Source of the DNA: a virus
Direction: 5' to 3' (one strand)
DNA: 25,835 nucleotides
Virus record (IMG/VR): IMGVR_UViG_3300017957_000063
Coordinates: 1-25,835 of that record
In this document: piece after piece, positions 6,930 to 13,825 of the stretch
Numbering within the stretch: position 1 is the first letter of the stretch
Layout: every line of letters starts with the position of its first letter
Translations under genes and position numbers: made by a program
Notes under the pieces: model-generated
What the model was told of the DNA's origin: nothing
The model's database searches: none
The model's input: the letters and a program-made list of their open reading frames with translations, nothing else

Positions 6930-7826
6930 ATGGTTGTAGACTTATTTCTGGTATTTAATTTTATTAAGAGGCTAGTTACGCCTTTTACTAAATGGCCAGC
7001 ATATAAAGAAGGCATTATTGATGAGAAAGGAAATATCCTTATCTCTCGTAAAAAGTTTACTCGTAATAAACAGAAAAAAGCCTTTGGTATCTTCGACCAA
7101 CTTATCTTAAATCTCAAAAAATTACTAGGAAAACTTCCTGGTGGTCAAACACGTATTGCTTCTTATGCAGCTGCCTTGTGGTTAATCAAGGAAAGCGAAA
7201 AATTTGAAAATAATATGTTGACAGAGTCAGAAGTAGGTGATATAATAGAGGATTCATTAAGAAACTTTATTGCTGAAAATAGAGATATTCTATATGAAGA
7301 TGCTTGTCCTACTGCTGCTGGTGATGTAGATTTAAATACAAAGAACCGTGATGCTACTATTAAAAAGCACAATTATGGTCCTTTAAACGTAGATATGCCT
7401 GGTCCTTATTGGGAAAAGATTGCTGACCATTGGGACACAACTGTAGAAGCAGCAAAGAAAAGTTTATGCGAAAATTGTGTGGCATTTGACATTTCACCTC
7501 GTATGAAAGATTGTATGCCAGGTGAAACATCAGATGATGAAGGCGAATTAGGTTATTGCTGGATGCATCATTTCAAATGTCATAGTGCTAGAACATGTAA
7601 TACATGGGCAAAAGGTGGACCAATTAATAATGACGAAGTAAGTCATGATTGGCAAAGCCGAAACGAAGCTGTAATTGAAGAAATTCCAACTGTAAATGTT
7701 GGAGGTGGAGCAATTGCAGGTTTAGGAGTAGGACCACAAGGTGAGCCAGGAGTGTCTCCAAAGGCTCAAAAGAAATATAAGAAAAAGAATTTAAAACAAC
7801 TACTACATGATGTAGCGGAGAGTTAA
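6930..7826 (+). CDS. Two-domain phage protein with Cys-rich C-terminus
   Basis: A 298-residue protein starting one base after the previous stop. Residues 1-90 form a conserved phage module with two landmarks: FTKWPAYKEGIIDEKGN and LPGGQTRIASYAAALWLI. A linker follows, and then around residues 178-232 there is a cysteine cluster (CENCVAF, then GYCWMHHFKCHSARTCNTWA) in which five or six Cys and two His could bind a metal or an Fe-S centre. The C-terminus is Gly/Pro-rich, then basic. A perfect sigma70-type promoter lies inside the coding sequence at 7218-7246. Function unknown; a virion role is likely from position. Confidence 0.8.
   Translation: MVVDLFLVFNFIKRLVTPFTKWPAYKEGIIDEKGNILISRKKFTRNKQKKAFGIFDQLILNLKKLLGKLPGGQTRIASYAAALWLIKESEKFENNMLTESEVGDIIEDSLRNFIAENRDILYEDACPTAAGDVDLNTKNRDATIKKHNYGPLNVDMPGPYWEKIADHWDTTVEAAKKSLCENCVAFDISPRMKDCMPGETSDDEGELGYCWMHHFKCHSARTCNTWAKGGPINNDEVSHDWQSRNEAVIEEIPTVNVGGGAIAGLGVGPQGEPGVSPKAQKKYKKKNLKQLLHDVAES
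7218..7246 (+). promoter_or_regulatory. Intragenic consensus sigma70 promoter
   Basis: TTGACA, 17-base spacer, TATAAT, all twelve positions matching, inside the 6930-7826 gene. The next gene start downstream is the lysozyme at 7828. The match could be chance in AT-rich coding DNA, but five other near-perfect promoters in this window have the same architecture. Confidence 0.45.
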
Positions 7827-7827
7827 A

Positions 7828-8283
7828 ATGAAAAGTGAAGATAGAGAAGCCGTATTTGAACAACTTAAAATCGACGAAGGAGTTGTCTATGCCATCTATA
7901 ACGACCACCTCGGGTATCCCACTTTTGGAGTCGGTCATCTTGTCCTCGACAGTGACCCGGAATTTGGAGAACCAGTTGGTACAGAGGTTAGTGAGGAAAG
8001 AGTCCGGGACTGTTTCGACAGAGATCTTGAAATTGCCATCGGAGAGTGTCACGCTCTATACGGCGAAGGGGACTTTGGAGACTTCCCAGGTGAGGTCCAG
8101 CAAATCTTGGTTAACATGATGTTCAATATGGGTCGTACACGTTTAAGTGGCTTTAAAAAATTTAATGCTGCTTTAGGTGAACACAATTGGAAAACTGCTG
8201 CTGTTGAAGGCAGAGATTCAAGATGGTACAGACAGGTCACAAACCGCGCCGAAAGGTTAATGTCTCGCCTCGAAGAAGTCTAA
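7828..8283 (+). CDS. T4-type lysozyme (endolysin, GH24)
   Basis: A 151-residue muramidase that cleaves the glycan backbone of peptidoglycan to release progeny phage. The catalytic triad spacing of T4 lysozyme is intact: E17 (KIDEG), D26 (YNDHLG), T32 (PTFGVGH), that is E-x8-D-x5-T. The C-terminal lobe has the expected NMMFNMG and SRWYRQVTNRAERL. Length is close to T4 lysozyme (164). There is no signal peptide, so a holin is needed for export. It begins the lysis cassette that includes the spanins downstream. Bases 7861-8100 are about 50 percent GC whereas the rest of the gene and its neighbours are near 33-37 percent, suggesting a recombinant origin of the 5' half. Confidence 0.95.
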   Translation: MKSEDREAVFEQLKIDEGVVYAIYNDHLGYPTFGVGHLVLDSDPEFGEPVGTEVSEERVRDCFDRDLEIAIGECHALYGEGDFGDFPGEVQQILVNMMFNMGRTRLSGFKKFNAALGEHNWKTAAVEGRDSRWYRQVTNRAERLMSRLEEV

Positions 8284-8287
8284 GTCC

Positions 8288-8500
8288 ATGTGGGCTTGGC
8301 TCAAAAGTTTATTCGTAAAATCATACACAATCACTGTGTCGTATGACACACAATTTGGAAATGGTGACGATAAAGTTTGGAATGGTGTCAAAAACATCAC
8401 AAAGAAAACTTGGAAAGAATTACATTTTGTCTCAGAAGACAAAAAGAAAATTCAAATACGCTCTAATGCGGGATTAAATTACCGTATTGAAGAGGAATAA
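8288..8500 (+). CDS. Small conserved lysis-region protein, 70 aa
   Basis: Starts MWAWLKSLFVKSYTITVSYD four bases after the lysozyme stop. It is predicted as mainly beta strands (YTITVSYD, ELHFVSEDKKKIQIRS, LNYRIEEE). I recall similar short proteins near lysis genes in marine myophages but know no function. Its stop codon is part of the late-promoter-like box for the next gene. Confidence 0.75.
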   Translation: MWAWLKSLFVKSYTITVSYDTQFGNGDDKVWNGVKNITKKTWKELHFVSEDKKKIQIRSNAGLNYRIEEE

Positions 8501-8503
8501 ATA
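8496..8503 (+). promoter_or_regulatory. Late-promoter-like box AATAAATA
   Basis: One mismatch from TATAAATA and 38 bases before the ATG at 8534. It overlaps the TAA stop of the upstream gene, as at 4748. Confidence 0.45.
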
Positions 8504-8533
8504 ATTTTACATTAATGAAATTGGAGAAATAAA

Positions 8534-8770
8534 ATGCCAGTAAAAGATATTATACAACATGCGATTGATAACAATCCATTAAAAGTTCAAGCAGCGTTTG
8601 ACGACGAAATGAAAGGTCGTGTGCGTAATGCTTTAAATGCAAAGTATCAGGAAATGACAACTGATGTCGAACCAGAAGTCGAAACTGAAGTAGAAGTAGA
8701 AACAGAAGTTGAAGCTTCGGCTGAAGACGAAGTTGTTGAAGAATCAGTAGAAGAAACTGAGGAAGAATAG
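8534..8770 (+). CDS. Small acidic protein, prohead-core-like
   Basis: A 78-residue protein with a good site (TTGGAGAAATAAA). Residues 1-40 (MPVKDIIQHAIDNN then FDDEMKGRVRNALNAKY) resemble the small prohead core proteins of T4-like marine phages. Residues 45-78 are a Glu/Val repeat (EPEVETEVEVETEVE) ending in poly-acid, typical of scaffold tails or DNA mimics. The role is inferred from similarity and composition. Its TAG stop overlaps the GTG start of the next gene by one base. Confidence 0.7.
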   Translation: MPVKDIIQHAIDNNPLKVQAAFDDEMKGRVRNALNAKYQEMTTDVEPEVETEVEVETEVEASAEDEVVEESVEETEEE

Positions 8771-9150
8771 TGTATCAAGTTTTTGGTACAATTATTATCA
8801 TATTAGGTGGAGCCTGCTATTGGCTTTATAGTGATAATAATACATTAAAAGCAAATCAAGTAAAACTTGAATATGCAATCGAAGAGCAAAAGGCCGCGTT
8901 TAATACTATGAAAGAATCATATGAAAAACAAGGCCAGGCTCTAAATAATTTACAACGTGCTAATGCAGAAATCGAAGCAGAAAAAGACAGATATTTAGAT
9001 ATCTTTCGTAAACACAACCTCGACAAATTAGCTTTAATGAAACCAGGTCTAGTTGAAAATCGTTTAAATAATGGAACGAAGGCCGTATTTGAGGAGATCG
9101 AAAATGATAGCAAGAACATTTCTAGTCTTGGCGACGATACTAACGATTAG
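8770..9150 (+). CDS. Inner-membrane spanin (Rz-like)
   Basis: A 126-residue protein from a GTG start (TAGTG overlap with the previous stop). Residues 4-20 are a single N-terminal membrane segment (FGTIIIILGGACYWLY), followed by a coiled coil of about 60 residues (EEQKAAF to RANAEIEAEK) and a conserved FRKHNLDKLALMKPGLVE segment. This is the i-spanin layout: anchored in the inner membrane with a periplasmic coil that contacts the outer-membrane partner. The partner gene starts inside this one in another frame, the classic Rz/Rz1 arrangement. Confidence 0.8.
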   Translation: MYQVFGTIIIILGGACYWLYSDNNTLKANQVKLEYAIEEQKAAFNTMKESYEKQGQALNNLQRANAEIEAEKDRYLDIFRKHNLDKLALMKPGLVENRLNNGTKAVFEEIENDSKNISSLGDDTND

Positions 9151-9628
9151 TGGTTGCTCTATATTCGGCTCCAAACCAGTTGAGATTATTTCAAAACCAG
9201 TAAAGATTGATATAATCCAACCAGCACTTCCTAGGGAAATTTCTTTACAACAACCAACTTTTTATGTTGTATCCGAAGCAGTTATTACAAACCCTTGTAA
9301 ACGCTCACTTTCATTTGAACCACCAAAGTTCAATGACGAAGGTGTCGAACAATTAAAAAGACCAAAAACCTGTGAATTGTCTGAAAGGGAAAATCCAGAA
9401 TGGCCAGTAGGCTATACATATTTGGATAGATTCTTTGATGATATGAAAGCTCTGAATAGTGGCGACATAGTTTTTGTAGCTTCGACTGTAAAAGACTATG
9501 AATTGATGACTGCCAACTTTCAAGAACTACGCAGGTACATCAGAGAACTCGGCGAGGTAATTGTTTACTATAGAGACGTGACGATTGATGATGAGCCTGG
9601 AGTTGCTGCAGAAGTTCAGAAGAAATAG
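9104..9628 (+). CDS. Outer-membrane lipoprotein spanin-like protein
   Basis: A 174-residue protein starting at the ATG of MIARTFLVLATILTISGC, preceded by GAGGAG; an in-frame ATG 33 bases upstream has no such support and would spoil the signal. Residues 1-18 form a lipoprotein signal with lipobox ISGC and modified Cys18. The mature part is Pro-rich (SKPVEIISKPVKIDIIQPAL), then has a domain with two Cys (NPCKRS, KTCELS) and a helical C-terminus (ELRRYIRELGEVIVYYRD). It overlaps the i-spanin gene by 47 bases. Much longer than lambda Rz1, but large o-spanin-like lipoproteins occur in marine myophages. Confidence 0.75.
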   Translation: MIARTFLVLATILTISGCSIFGSKPVEIISKPVKIDIIQPALPREISLQQPTFYVVSEAVITNPCKRSLSFEPPKFNDEGVEQLKRPKTCELSERENPEWPVGYTYLDRFFDDMKALNSGDIVFVASTVKDYELMTANFQELRRYIRELGEVIVYYRDVTIDDEPGVAAEVQKK

Positions 9629-9633
9629 TTTCC

Positions 9634-9648
9634 TATTTGTTTCAAATA
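9634..9648 (+). terminator. Weak AT-rich hairpin after the spanin gene
   Basis: TATTTG and CAAATA can pair around a TTT loop 6 bases after the stop. There is no GC-rich stem and no clean U-run, so termination here is only a possibility. The 106-base gap otherwise holds the two promoters described next. Confidence 0.2.
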
Positions 9649-9672
9649 ATTGTTCTTTCCACAAGTCTATTT

Positions 9673-9680
9673 TATAAATA
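9673..9680 (+). promoter_or_regulatory. T4-type late promoter box TATAAATA
   Basis: An exact late-promoter match, 62 bases before the TTG start at 9735 and immediately upstream of a perfect sigma70 promoter. The two together would allow both early and late expression of the next gene. Confidence 0.5.
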
Positions 9681-9684
9681 TCTG

Positions 9685-9713
9685 TTGACATGTTATGCAA
9701 ACTGTGATATAAT
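9685..9713 (+). promoter_or_regulatory. Consensus sigma70 promoter
   Basis: TTGACA, 17-base spacer, TATAAT, a perfect match. Predicted transcript start is near 9720, leaving a 15-base leader with AGGAG before the TTG start at 9735. Confidence 0.85.
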
Positions 9714-9734
9714 AACCGTATCAGGAGCAGGAAT

Positions 9735-10271
9735 TTGTCTACACAGGATAAAGAATTCTCAGATGTCAAAGTTGACATCGCCTTAATTAAACAAGACGTT
9801 AAACAGATTGAAAAATTTTTTGAGAAAGTGGACTCGGCCGTTGATGGCATGGCAGAAATTAGTAAAAGTGTTGCCGTTCAACAACAAATTATTGAGAACT
9901 TTCAACAGAAACTTGAAAACTTTAACGATAAATTAGACCACAATACTCGCGCCGGTATTGAAGGTCGTTTAGCACTTAAAGATGAGCTAGATGACCATAA
10001 AGAAAATTTCCGATTACAAATGTTAGAGGCAATGGAAGTGGCCAGGCAAAAACATGCGGATGTAAATGCAAATAGTCGAAAGTGGCATGAAGACAGACAT
10101 AGAGAAACAATACGACTAATTGAAAATATTGTCAAAGATGTAGAAGACAAACACGAGGACCACGATAAAAGATTAAGAAATATAGAGAATCTCAAATGGT
10201 GGATTCTAGGTGCGATTGCCGCAGGTTCATTTATCGCACATAATTTCGATTTATCTGCAATAATGAGTTGA
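9735..10271 (+). CDS. Coiled-coil protein with C-terminal membrane anchor
   Basis: A 178-residue protein from a TTG start supported by AGGAG-CAGGA just upstream and by a perfect promoter. Residues 10-150 are almost entirely helical with heptads (KQDVKQIEKFFEKVDSAVD, then NFQQKLENFNDKLDHN), and residues 154-171 (KWWILGAIAAGSFIAHNF) are a single membrane segment. The layout resembles XhlA-type or other phage proteins that act beside holins. It is the best holin-related candidate in the lysis region, but one membrane segment and no clear family make this uncertain. Confidence 0.75.
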   Translation: MSTQDKEFSDVKVDIALIKQDVKQIEKFFEKVDSAVDGMAEISKSVAVQQQIIENFQQKLENFNDKLDHNTRAGIEGRLALKDELDDHKENFRLQMLEAMEVARQKHADVNANSRKWHEDRHRETIRLIENIVKDVEDKHEDHDKRLRNIENLKWWILGAIAAGSFIAHNFDLSAIMS

Positions 10272-10296
10272 CATTTGGTCTAGTATTTGTTATAAT
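10268..10296 (+). promoter_or_regulatory. Consensus sigma70 promoter for primase
   Basis: TTGACA, 17-base spacer, TATAAT, all positions matching, starting on the stop codon of the previous gene. The predicted start near 10303 leaves a leader of about 23 bases before the primase ATG. No other consensus promoter was found between here and 20538, so the metabolic genes probably depend on it. Confidence 0.85.
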
Positions 10297-10325
10297 ACTA
10301 TCCAAATAAAATACAGGTTTATATT

Positions 10326-11336
10326 ATGATTGATTTTGTTGATATTCAGTACGCCCAGCACCTTGCTGGCAGGCTCGACCTATTTAAAATCAGGTCAACA
10401 AATCCTTACAAAATAAATTTCAGATGTCCTATCTGTGGTGATTCACAGAAATCTAGGACCAAAGCTCGTGGTTGGCTCCTTGAGAAAGAAAACAACTTCT
10501 ACTTTTACTGTCATAATTGCAGTGAAAGTCATTCCTTTTCCAACTTTCTCAAGGTAGTCGACCCTTTGGCATACAACGATTATGTTGCCGAAAAATTCAT
10601 CAAAAAGGGAGACAAAACCAAGACACCCAAATTGGAAAAATTCAAAACTGATACTCCCACATTTGCTCGTAACGAGCCGTTAAAAAAATTAAAAAAAATC
10701 AGTCAACTTCAGCATTCTCATCCCGTAAAGAAATATATAGAAAAGAGGCGTATTCCTCCTGCACATCATTACAGACTTTATTACGTGCAAAAATTTAAGG
10801 AATGGGTAAACACCTATATTCCAGATAAGTTCGAAAGTCTTGATAAAGATGAGCCTAGGTTGGTAATACCCTTTATGGACGAGGATAAAAACCTATTTGG
10901 TGTATCCGCTCGAGGATTCAACCCAGAAGGTATTCGATATATCACTATCATGTTCAAAGACCGTCCGAAAATATTTGGCTTAGATAAAGTCAACTTCAAT
11001 CGCGAATATTTTGTCGTCGAGGGAGCCTTGGACAGTATGTTTTTATCAAACGCTGTGGCAATGGCTGGTGCAGACGGGGGTACAGGCGCGCTGAAAGTAG
11101 TAAAAAATGCAACTTTCGTATTTGACGCCGAACCTAGAAACAAAGAAATCCATAAACGTATGGAAAAAGTGATTGGACAGGGTTATAAAATTTGTATCTG
11201 GCCTGACAATGTTCCAGGTAAAGATATAAACGAGATGGTTCTGAATGGTATGACAAATGTTGAAACGGTCATTCGTGACAATACATACCAAGGACTGAAT
11301 GCAAAACTTAAATTGACAGAATGGAGAAAAACTTAA
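10326..11336 (+). CDS. 61: DNA primase, T4 gp61-like
   Basis: A 336-residue protein that makes RNA primers for lagging-strand synthesis with the replicative helicase, which is not in this window. The N-terminal zinc ribbon has C34-x2-C37 (RCPICGDSQKSRTKARGW) and C62-x2-C65 (YCHNC), as in T4 gp61. A TOPRIM-like core follows, with VVEGALDSMFL as the acidic metal site and FVFDAEPRNKEI and WPDNVPGKDINEM as later acidic motifs. Length is close to T4 gp61 (342). The upstream Shine-Dalgarno is weak (ACAGG). It is followed by thyX through a TAATG overlap. Confidence 0.9.
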   Translation: MIDFVDIQYAQHLAGRLDLFKIRSTNPYKINFRCPICGDSQKSRTKARGWLLEKENNFYFYCHNCSESHSFSNFLKVVDPLAYNDYVAEKFIKKGDKTKTPKLEKFKTDTPTFARNEPLKKLKKISQLQHSHPVKKYIEKRRIPPAHHYRLYYVQKFKEWVNTYIPDKFESLDKDEPRLVIPFMDEDKNLFGVSARGFNPEGIRYITIMFKDRPKIFGLDKVNFNREYFVVEGALDSMFLSNAVAMAGADGGTGALKVVKNATFVFDAEPRNKEIHKRMEKVIGQGYKICIWPDNVPGKDINEMVLNGMTNVETVIRDNTYQGLNAKLKLTEWRKT

Positions 11337-12022
11337 TGAGAGTAAAACTAATCAGTTTCTCACAACCAACGACCCAAACAAAAACCGAAGGATTAAACGA
11401 TGTACAAGACTTAATTGCTTTTTGCGCCCGAGTCAGCAATCCTTCAAATCAATATAATACTGAAACAAGTGAAAAACTTTTAAGATATCTCGCCAAACAT
11501 AAACACTGGTCTCCGTTCGAAATGGCAAGTGCGTGTTTAGAAGTGGAAACAACAAGAGATATTGCAAGGCAATTACTACGTCATCGTAGTTTTAGCTTTC
11601 AGGAATTCAGTCAGCGATACGCAGACCCAACAAAAGAGTTGGAGTTTGAGGCTCGCGAAGCAAGATTACAAGACCCAACAAATAGGCAAAATAGTATACC
11701 TGTGGATTGGGACAATGAAGAACACAGACGTATTAATGAAGAGTTTCGTATGAAACAATTAAAACTCATTCGTGACGTCAAAGAATTATATAATTGGGCA
11801 CTTGATAAAGGAATCGCAAAAGAGCAAGCCCGAGCAATATTACCGGAAGGAAACACAATTTCAAGATTGTATGTCAATGGTACATTACGTAGTTGGATTC
11901 ATTTTATTGAATTACGCAGTGGTAATGGAACACAACAAGAACATGCAGACCTTGCCCTTGCTGTTGCAGATGTTATTGCGAAAATATTTCCTTTATCCAA
12001 AGAATATATTGCACAAGAATAA
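11336..12022 (+). CDS. thyX: Flavin-dependent thymidylate synthase
   Basis: A 228-residue ThyX, which methylates dUMP to dTMP using methylenetetrahydrofolate, NADPH and FAD. The start is the ATG overlapping the primase stop (TAATG) with GGAG nine bases upstream; an earlier in-frame ATG at 11321 would place five extra residues. The signature R-H-R-x-x-S-x-x-E-x-S-x-R-Y is complete at residues 82-95 (RHRSFSFQEFSQRY). C-terminal LRSWIHFIELR carries the conserved Arg and His-containing helix. Together with the following RNR genes it supplies DNA precursors. Confidence 0.95.
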   Translation: MRVKLISFSQPTTQTKTEGLNDVQDLIAFCARVSNPSNQYNTETSEKLLRYLAKHKHWSPFEMASACLEVETTRDIARQLLRHRSFSFQEFSQRYADPTKELEFEAREARLQDPTNRQNSIPVDWDNEEHRRINEEFRMKQLKLIRDVKELYNWALDKGIAKEQARAILPEGNTISRLYVNGTLRSWIHFIELRSGNGTQQEHADLALAVADVIAKIFPLSKEYIAQE

Positions 12023-12034
12023 TAGGAGAAAACA

Positions 12035-13825
12035 ATGCAGCATTTGGGTATAGAAATCGACAAGAAACGAGATAAAGGTTTATCAGAACAATCGTTTAAA
12101 TTGTTAAAAGATTATTATTGTAGAGATGATGAAAAATCTCCACAGGAGGCTTTTGCTCGCGCAGCAGTGGCTTATTGTGGTGGTAATTTAAAACTGGCAC
12201 AACGAATATATGATTATGTGTCGAAGGGTTGGTTTATGTATTCCTCTCCCGTTCTCTCGAACGCTCCCTTAAAAGGAGAACCTGTTAAGGCGTTACCCAT
12301 TTCGTGCTTTCTCACCTACGTTCCAGATACGCTTGACGGACTGATAGACCATAGTGCAGAGCTTCGTTGGTTATCAGTAAAAGGTGGTGGCGTTGGTGGT
12401 CATTGGTCAGATGTAAGAGCTGTATCCAAAAAAGCACCTGGTCCTATGCCTTTCCTTCATACAGTTGATGCTGATATGGTAGCATATAGACAAGGCCGAA
12501 CACGTAAAGGTTCATACGCTGCATATATGGATGTCTCGCACCCTGATATTGTCGAGTTTGTGAATATGAGAATTCCAACTGGTGATGTCAATCGTAAATG
12601 TTTAAATCTACACCACGCAATTAATATTTCAGACAAATTTATGGAAGCTGTTGGTTTAGGTCTTGAATGGAATTTACTTGACCCTAATGATGGCTCAATT
12701 CGTGATACAATTAAAGCACGTAAACTCTGGGAACATATTTTAGAAACAAGATATCGTACAGGTGAGCCTTATCTTAATTTTATTGACACCGCGAATAGAG
12801 CGTTGCCAGACGCCCAAAAAGCGAAGGGTATGTCTATCAAGGGCTCAAATTTATGTAATGAGATACACTTAGTGACTGATGAAGAGCGAACTGCAGTGTG
12901 TTGTCTCTCGTCCGTTAACATCGAGGCCTATGATGAATGGCGTGATACACCTATGGTCAAAGATCTTATCGTGTTTTTAGATAATGTATTACAATTCTTT
13001 ATTGACCATGCAGGAGACGAAATTTCCAGAGCTCGTTTTTCCGCCCAGCAAGAACGAAGTTTAGGTCTTGGAGCGATGGGTTTCCATTCATATCTACAAA
13101 AACATTCAGTACCATTTGACTGCGAACAAGCAGTTGGAATGAATGAAATGATTTTTAAAGACATTAAAGAGAAAAGTATTGAAGCCACATTAGAGATGGG
13201 TAAACGTAGAGGTGAAGCACCAGATATGGTCGGCACTGGAAGACGTAATGCTCACATGTTGGCGATTGCACCAAACGCAAATAGTTCTATGATTGTAAAT
13301 ACGAGTCCGAGTATTGAACCTTGGAAAGCAAATGCATTTACTTCTAGGACCAGAGTCGGTAGTCACCTAAATAAAAATCCATACCTCGAAAAAGAACTCG
13401 AGAAAATTGGTAAGAATACAGAAGAAGTATGGTCAACTATCATTACAAATGGTGGTTCGGTCCAACATCTTGACTTCCTACATGACCATATTAAAGAAGT
13501 ATTCCAAACAGCAATTGAAATTGACCAATTAGCAGTGATTCGACTCGCAGGCGATAGACAAAAATATTTGTGCCAGGGACAATCACTTAATGTCTTTTTC
13601 CCAGCAGGCGCAGATAAAACGAACTTACATCAAGTTCATTATCAAGCATGGAAGCAAGGCTGTAAAGGATTATATTATTTAAGAACTGAAACAAGCAACA
13701 AGGCAGAAAATGTTGCACAAAAAATTAAAAGAGAAAAACTAGAAGATATTATTAACCAAGACACAGTAAAATTTAGCAACGGTTCGGAGGAGAGTCAAGA
13801 TGAGTGTGTCGCTTGTCAAGGATAG
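12035..13825 (+). CDS. nrdA: Class I ribonucleotide reductase, alpha subunit (no ATP cone)
   Basis: A 596-residue catalytic subunit that reduces ribonucleotides to deoxyribonucleotides, with the radical supplied by NrdB. Preceded by ATAGGAGAAAAC. Active-site residues are visible: C91 (PISCF) and C289 (VCCLSSVN) as the reducing pair, N272-x-C274-x-E276 (SNLCNEI) as the radical and acid site, the YY pair in GLYYLRT, and a C-terminal shuttle C591-x2-C594. It is about 150 residues shorter than E. coli NrdA; the missing part is the N-terminal ATP cone, so overall inhibition by dATP should be absent. Bases about 12241-12360 are near 50 percent GC, higher than the rest. The gene overlaps nrdB by 26 bases. 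Confidence 0.95.
   Translation: MQHLGIEIDKKRDKGLSEQSFKLLKDYYCRDDEKSPQEAFARAAVAYCGGNLKLAQRIYDYVSKGWFMYSSPVLSNAPLKGEPVKALPISCFLTYVPDTLDGLIDHSAELRWLSVKGGGVGGHWSDVRAVSKKAPGPMPFLHTVDADMVAYRQGRTRKGSYAAYMDVSHPDIVEFVNMRIPTGDVNRKCLNLHHAINISDKFMEAVGLGLEWNLLDPNDGSIRDTIKARKLWEHILETRYRTGEPYLNFIDTANRALPDAQKAKGMSIKGSNLCNEIHLVTDEERTAVCCLSSVNIEAYDEWRDTPMVKDLIVFLDNVLQFFIDHAGDEISRARFSAQQERSLGLGAMGFHSYLQKHSVPFDCEQAVGMNEMIFKDIKEKSIEATLEMGKRRGEAPDMVGTGRRNAHMLAIAPNANSSMIVNTSPSIEPWKANAFTSRTRVGSHLNKNPYLEKELEKIGKNTEEVWSTIITNGGSVQHLDFLHDHIKEVFQTAIEIDQLAVIRLAGDRQKYLCQGQSLNVFFPAGADKTNLHQVHYQAWKQGCKGLYYLRTETSNKAENVAQKIKREKLEDIINQDTVKFSNGSEESQDECVACQG

Noticed and set aside
9527-9850. 107-residue minus-strand frame across the spanin/promoter region
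   Set aside because: It runs backwards through two supported genes and the promoters between them and has no ribosome site.
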